Source: Deltaproteobacteria bacterium
GTDB taxonomy: Bacteria > Desulfobacterota > DSM-4660 > Desulfatiglandales > Desulfatiglandaceae
DNA: 6,365 nt
Direction: 5' to 3'
Assembly: GCA_003646995.1 (NCBI GenBank)
Contig: QMLZ01000174.1
Location: forward strand, 1-6,365
Made by a program: the position numbers and the translations under genes. Positions within the stretch are counted from its first letter, which is position 1. Each line of letters opens with the position of its first letter. Under the pieces are notes generated by a model that was not told the origin of the DNA, made no database searches, and was given only the letters and a program-made list of their open reading frames with translations. This document shows positions 5,561-6,365 of this stretch, piece after piece.

Positions 5561-6365
5561 TTACCTGGAAAGCTTAAGCACATCACAATCCATCCGCTCG
5601 CTTCCCGCACTTTGCTTGAAGTTTGCGACTGTATCCCGCACGCCGTAATTATCCATCTGCTGATAGAGAAATATCCACGGAGCTTCATCTTTAATTAACT
5701 TGAGGATCTCACTGTATTGAGCCTTCCTCTTCTCAGGATCCATCTGATATCTAGCACTCAGCATCATCTTGTCTAATGTTGGGTTTACATAATTAGAATA
5801 TTTGCTCTTGGAGAAGAACAGAGGCAAAAGAGTTCCGTCGGCATCTGACATAGTATTTCCCCAGCCAAGCAAATACAGTGGTTCCACCCTGTGGGCCTTT
5901 CTTACCTGCTCATATTTGCCCCATTCATATACCTTGAGCCTTGCCTTTATTCCTACCTTGGCGAGCATACCTGAAATGGCCTCAGCGATCTGCTTATCCA
6001 TCAGATATCTGCCGCTCCCGGTTGCAAATTCCGTCTCAAATCCATTTGGGTACCCGGCCTCTTTAAGTATTTTTTTGGCCTTCTCAGGATCATAGGGGTA
6101 GGGTTTAATGCTAGGATCATATCCAAACGCGAGCGGGATCAGAGGCGTTGCTAATTGCTCCCCGCTTCCCATGAGGACGTACTTAATCAAGCTCTGTTTA
6201 TCCACTGCATAGTTTATGGCTTGACGAACCTCCTTTTTCATTAAAGGCCCGGCCTTTTCTGGTTTGGTGAGGTTGAAACCGATAAAGATCACCCTTCCGC
6301 TGGGGCCTGATATAACATCTATATTGGGGTCTTTCTTTAATTTGGGAATCATAAAGGGTGGCACG
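5561..6365 (-). CDS. Substrate-binding protein of a peptide/nickel ABC transporter, family 5 (partial, N-terminus outside window)
   Basis: This is the C-terminal 268 codons of an extracytoplasmic solute-binding protein that captures the substrate and delivers it to the permeases. Full members are usually 500-550 residues, so about half is visible; the signal peptide lies beyond the window edge. The frame is open to the edge, and the GTG at 6364 is most likely an internal valine. Family features in the fragment: RVIFIGFNL near 24-32, VRQAINYAVDK at 46-56, YDPEKAKKILKEAGYPNG at 91-108, a GWGNTMSDADG segment at 167-177 and EAPWIFLYQQ at 227-236, all characteristic of SBP_bac_5. The end is intact (TAA at 5563-5561). 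It lies upstream of the four transporter genes in the same direction and is presumably their partner, but a strong terminator and a repeat-filled gap separate them. The ligand is not predictable from this half. Confidence 0.92.
   Translation of the reverse strand, partial: VPPFMIPKLKKDPNIDVISGPSGRVIFIGFNLTKPEKAGPLMKKEVRQAINYAVDKQSLIKYVLMGSGEQLATPLIPLAFGYDPSIKPYPYDPEKAKKILKEAGYPNGFETEFATGSGRYLMDKQIAEAISGMLAKVGIKARLKVYEWGKYEQVRKAHRVEPLYLLGWGNTMSDADGTLLPLFFSKSKYSNYVNPTLDKMMLSARYQMDPEKRKAQYSEILKLIKDEAPWIFLYQQMDNYGVRDTVANFKQSAGSERMDCDVLKLSR

Noticed and set aside
5488..5688. Minus-strand 66-codon frame over the end of the binding protein and the terminator
   Set aside because: It is a shadow of the binding-protein gene and would pass through the terminator hairpin.

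Overview
The window holds one family-5 (Opp/Dpp-type) peptide or nickel ABC importer locus. Every protein-coding gene is on the minus strand. In transcription order, from high to low coordinates, they are: a periplasmic substrate-binding protein (only the C-terminal half lies in the window), a 496-base gap, a DppB-type permease, a DppC-type permease, a DppD/OppD-type ATPase, a DppF/OppF-type ATPase, and an M20 family amidohydrolase.

The four membrane and ATPase genes are packed tightly: a 14-base gap, then a TAATG overlap, then an ATGA overlap. This indicates one translationally coupled operon. The amidohydrolase follows after 70 bases with no terminator visible, so it is probably co-transcribed. 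The likely job is import of a short peptide or amide-linked amino acid, followed by cytoplasmic hydrolysis of an amide bond. The substrate cannot be read from the sequence.

The gap at 5065-5560 is the only unusual part. Directly after the binding-protein gene is a very good intrinsic terminator (12-bp perfect stem and a 7-T tract). The remaining roughly 440 bases contain no convincing gene but several repeat-like structures: inverted arms built of phased 8-base units, a perfect 7-bp hairpin with a possible promoter, a 76-base attC-like imperfect palindrome, and three TAAAGTRC repeats that run up to the permease start codon. The binding-protein gene therefore looks transcriptionally separated from the permease operon, with small dispersed or mobile repeats accumulated between them.

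The organism is a bacterium of moderate base composition. AAAGGA/AGAGGG-type ribosome binding sites, GTG and TTG starts, and A/T-rich repeats built on GGAATA units give me the impression of a Desulfobacterota (deltaproteobacterial) genome. That is an impression from pattern memory and not a demonstrated assignment. I see no CRISPR array, no tRNA or rRNA gene, no transposase and no phage gene. Apart from the repeat-filled gap, I do not see evidence for an undescribed system.
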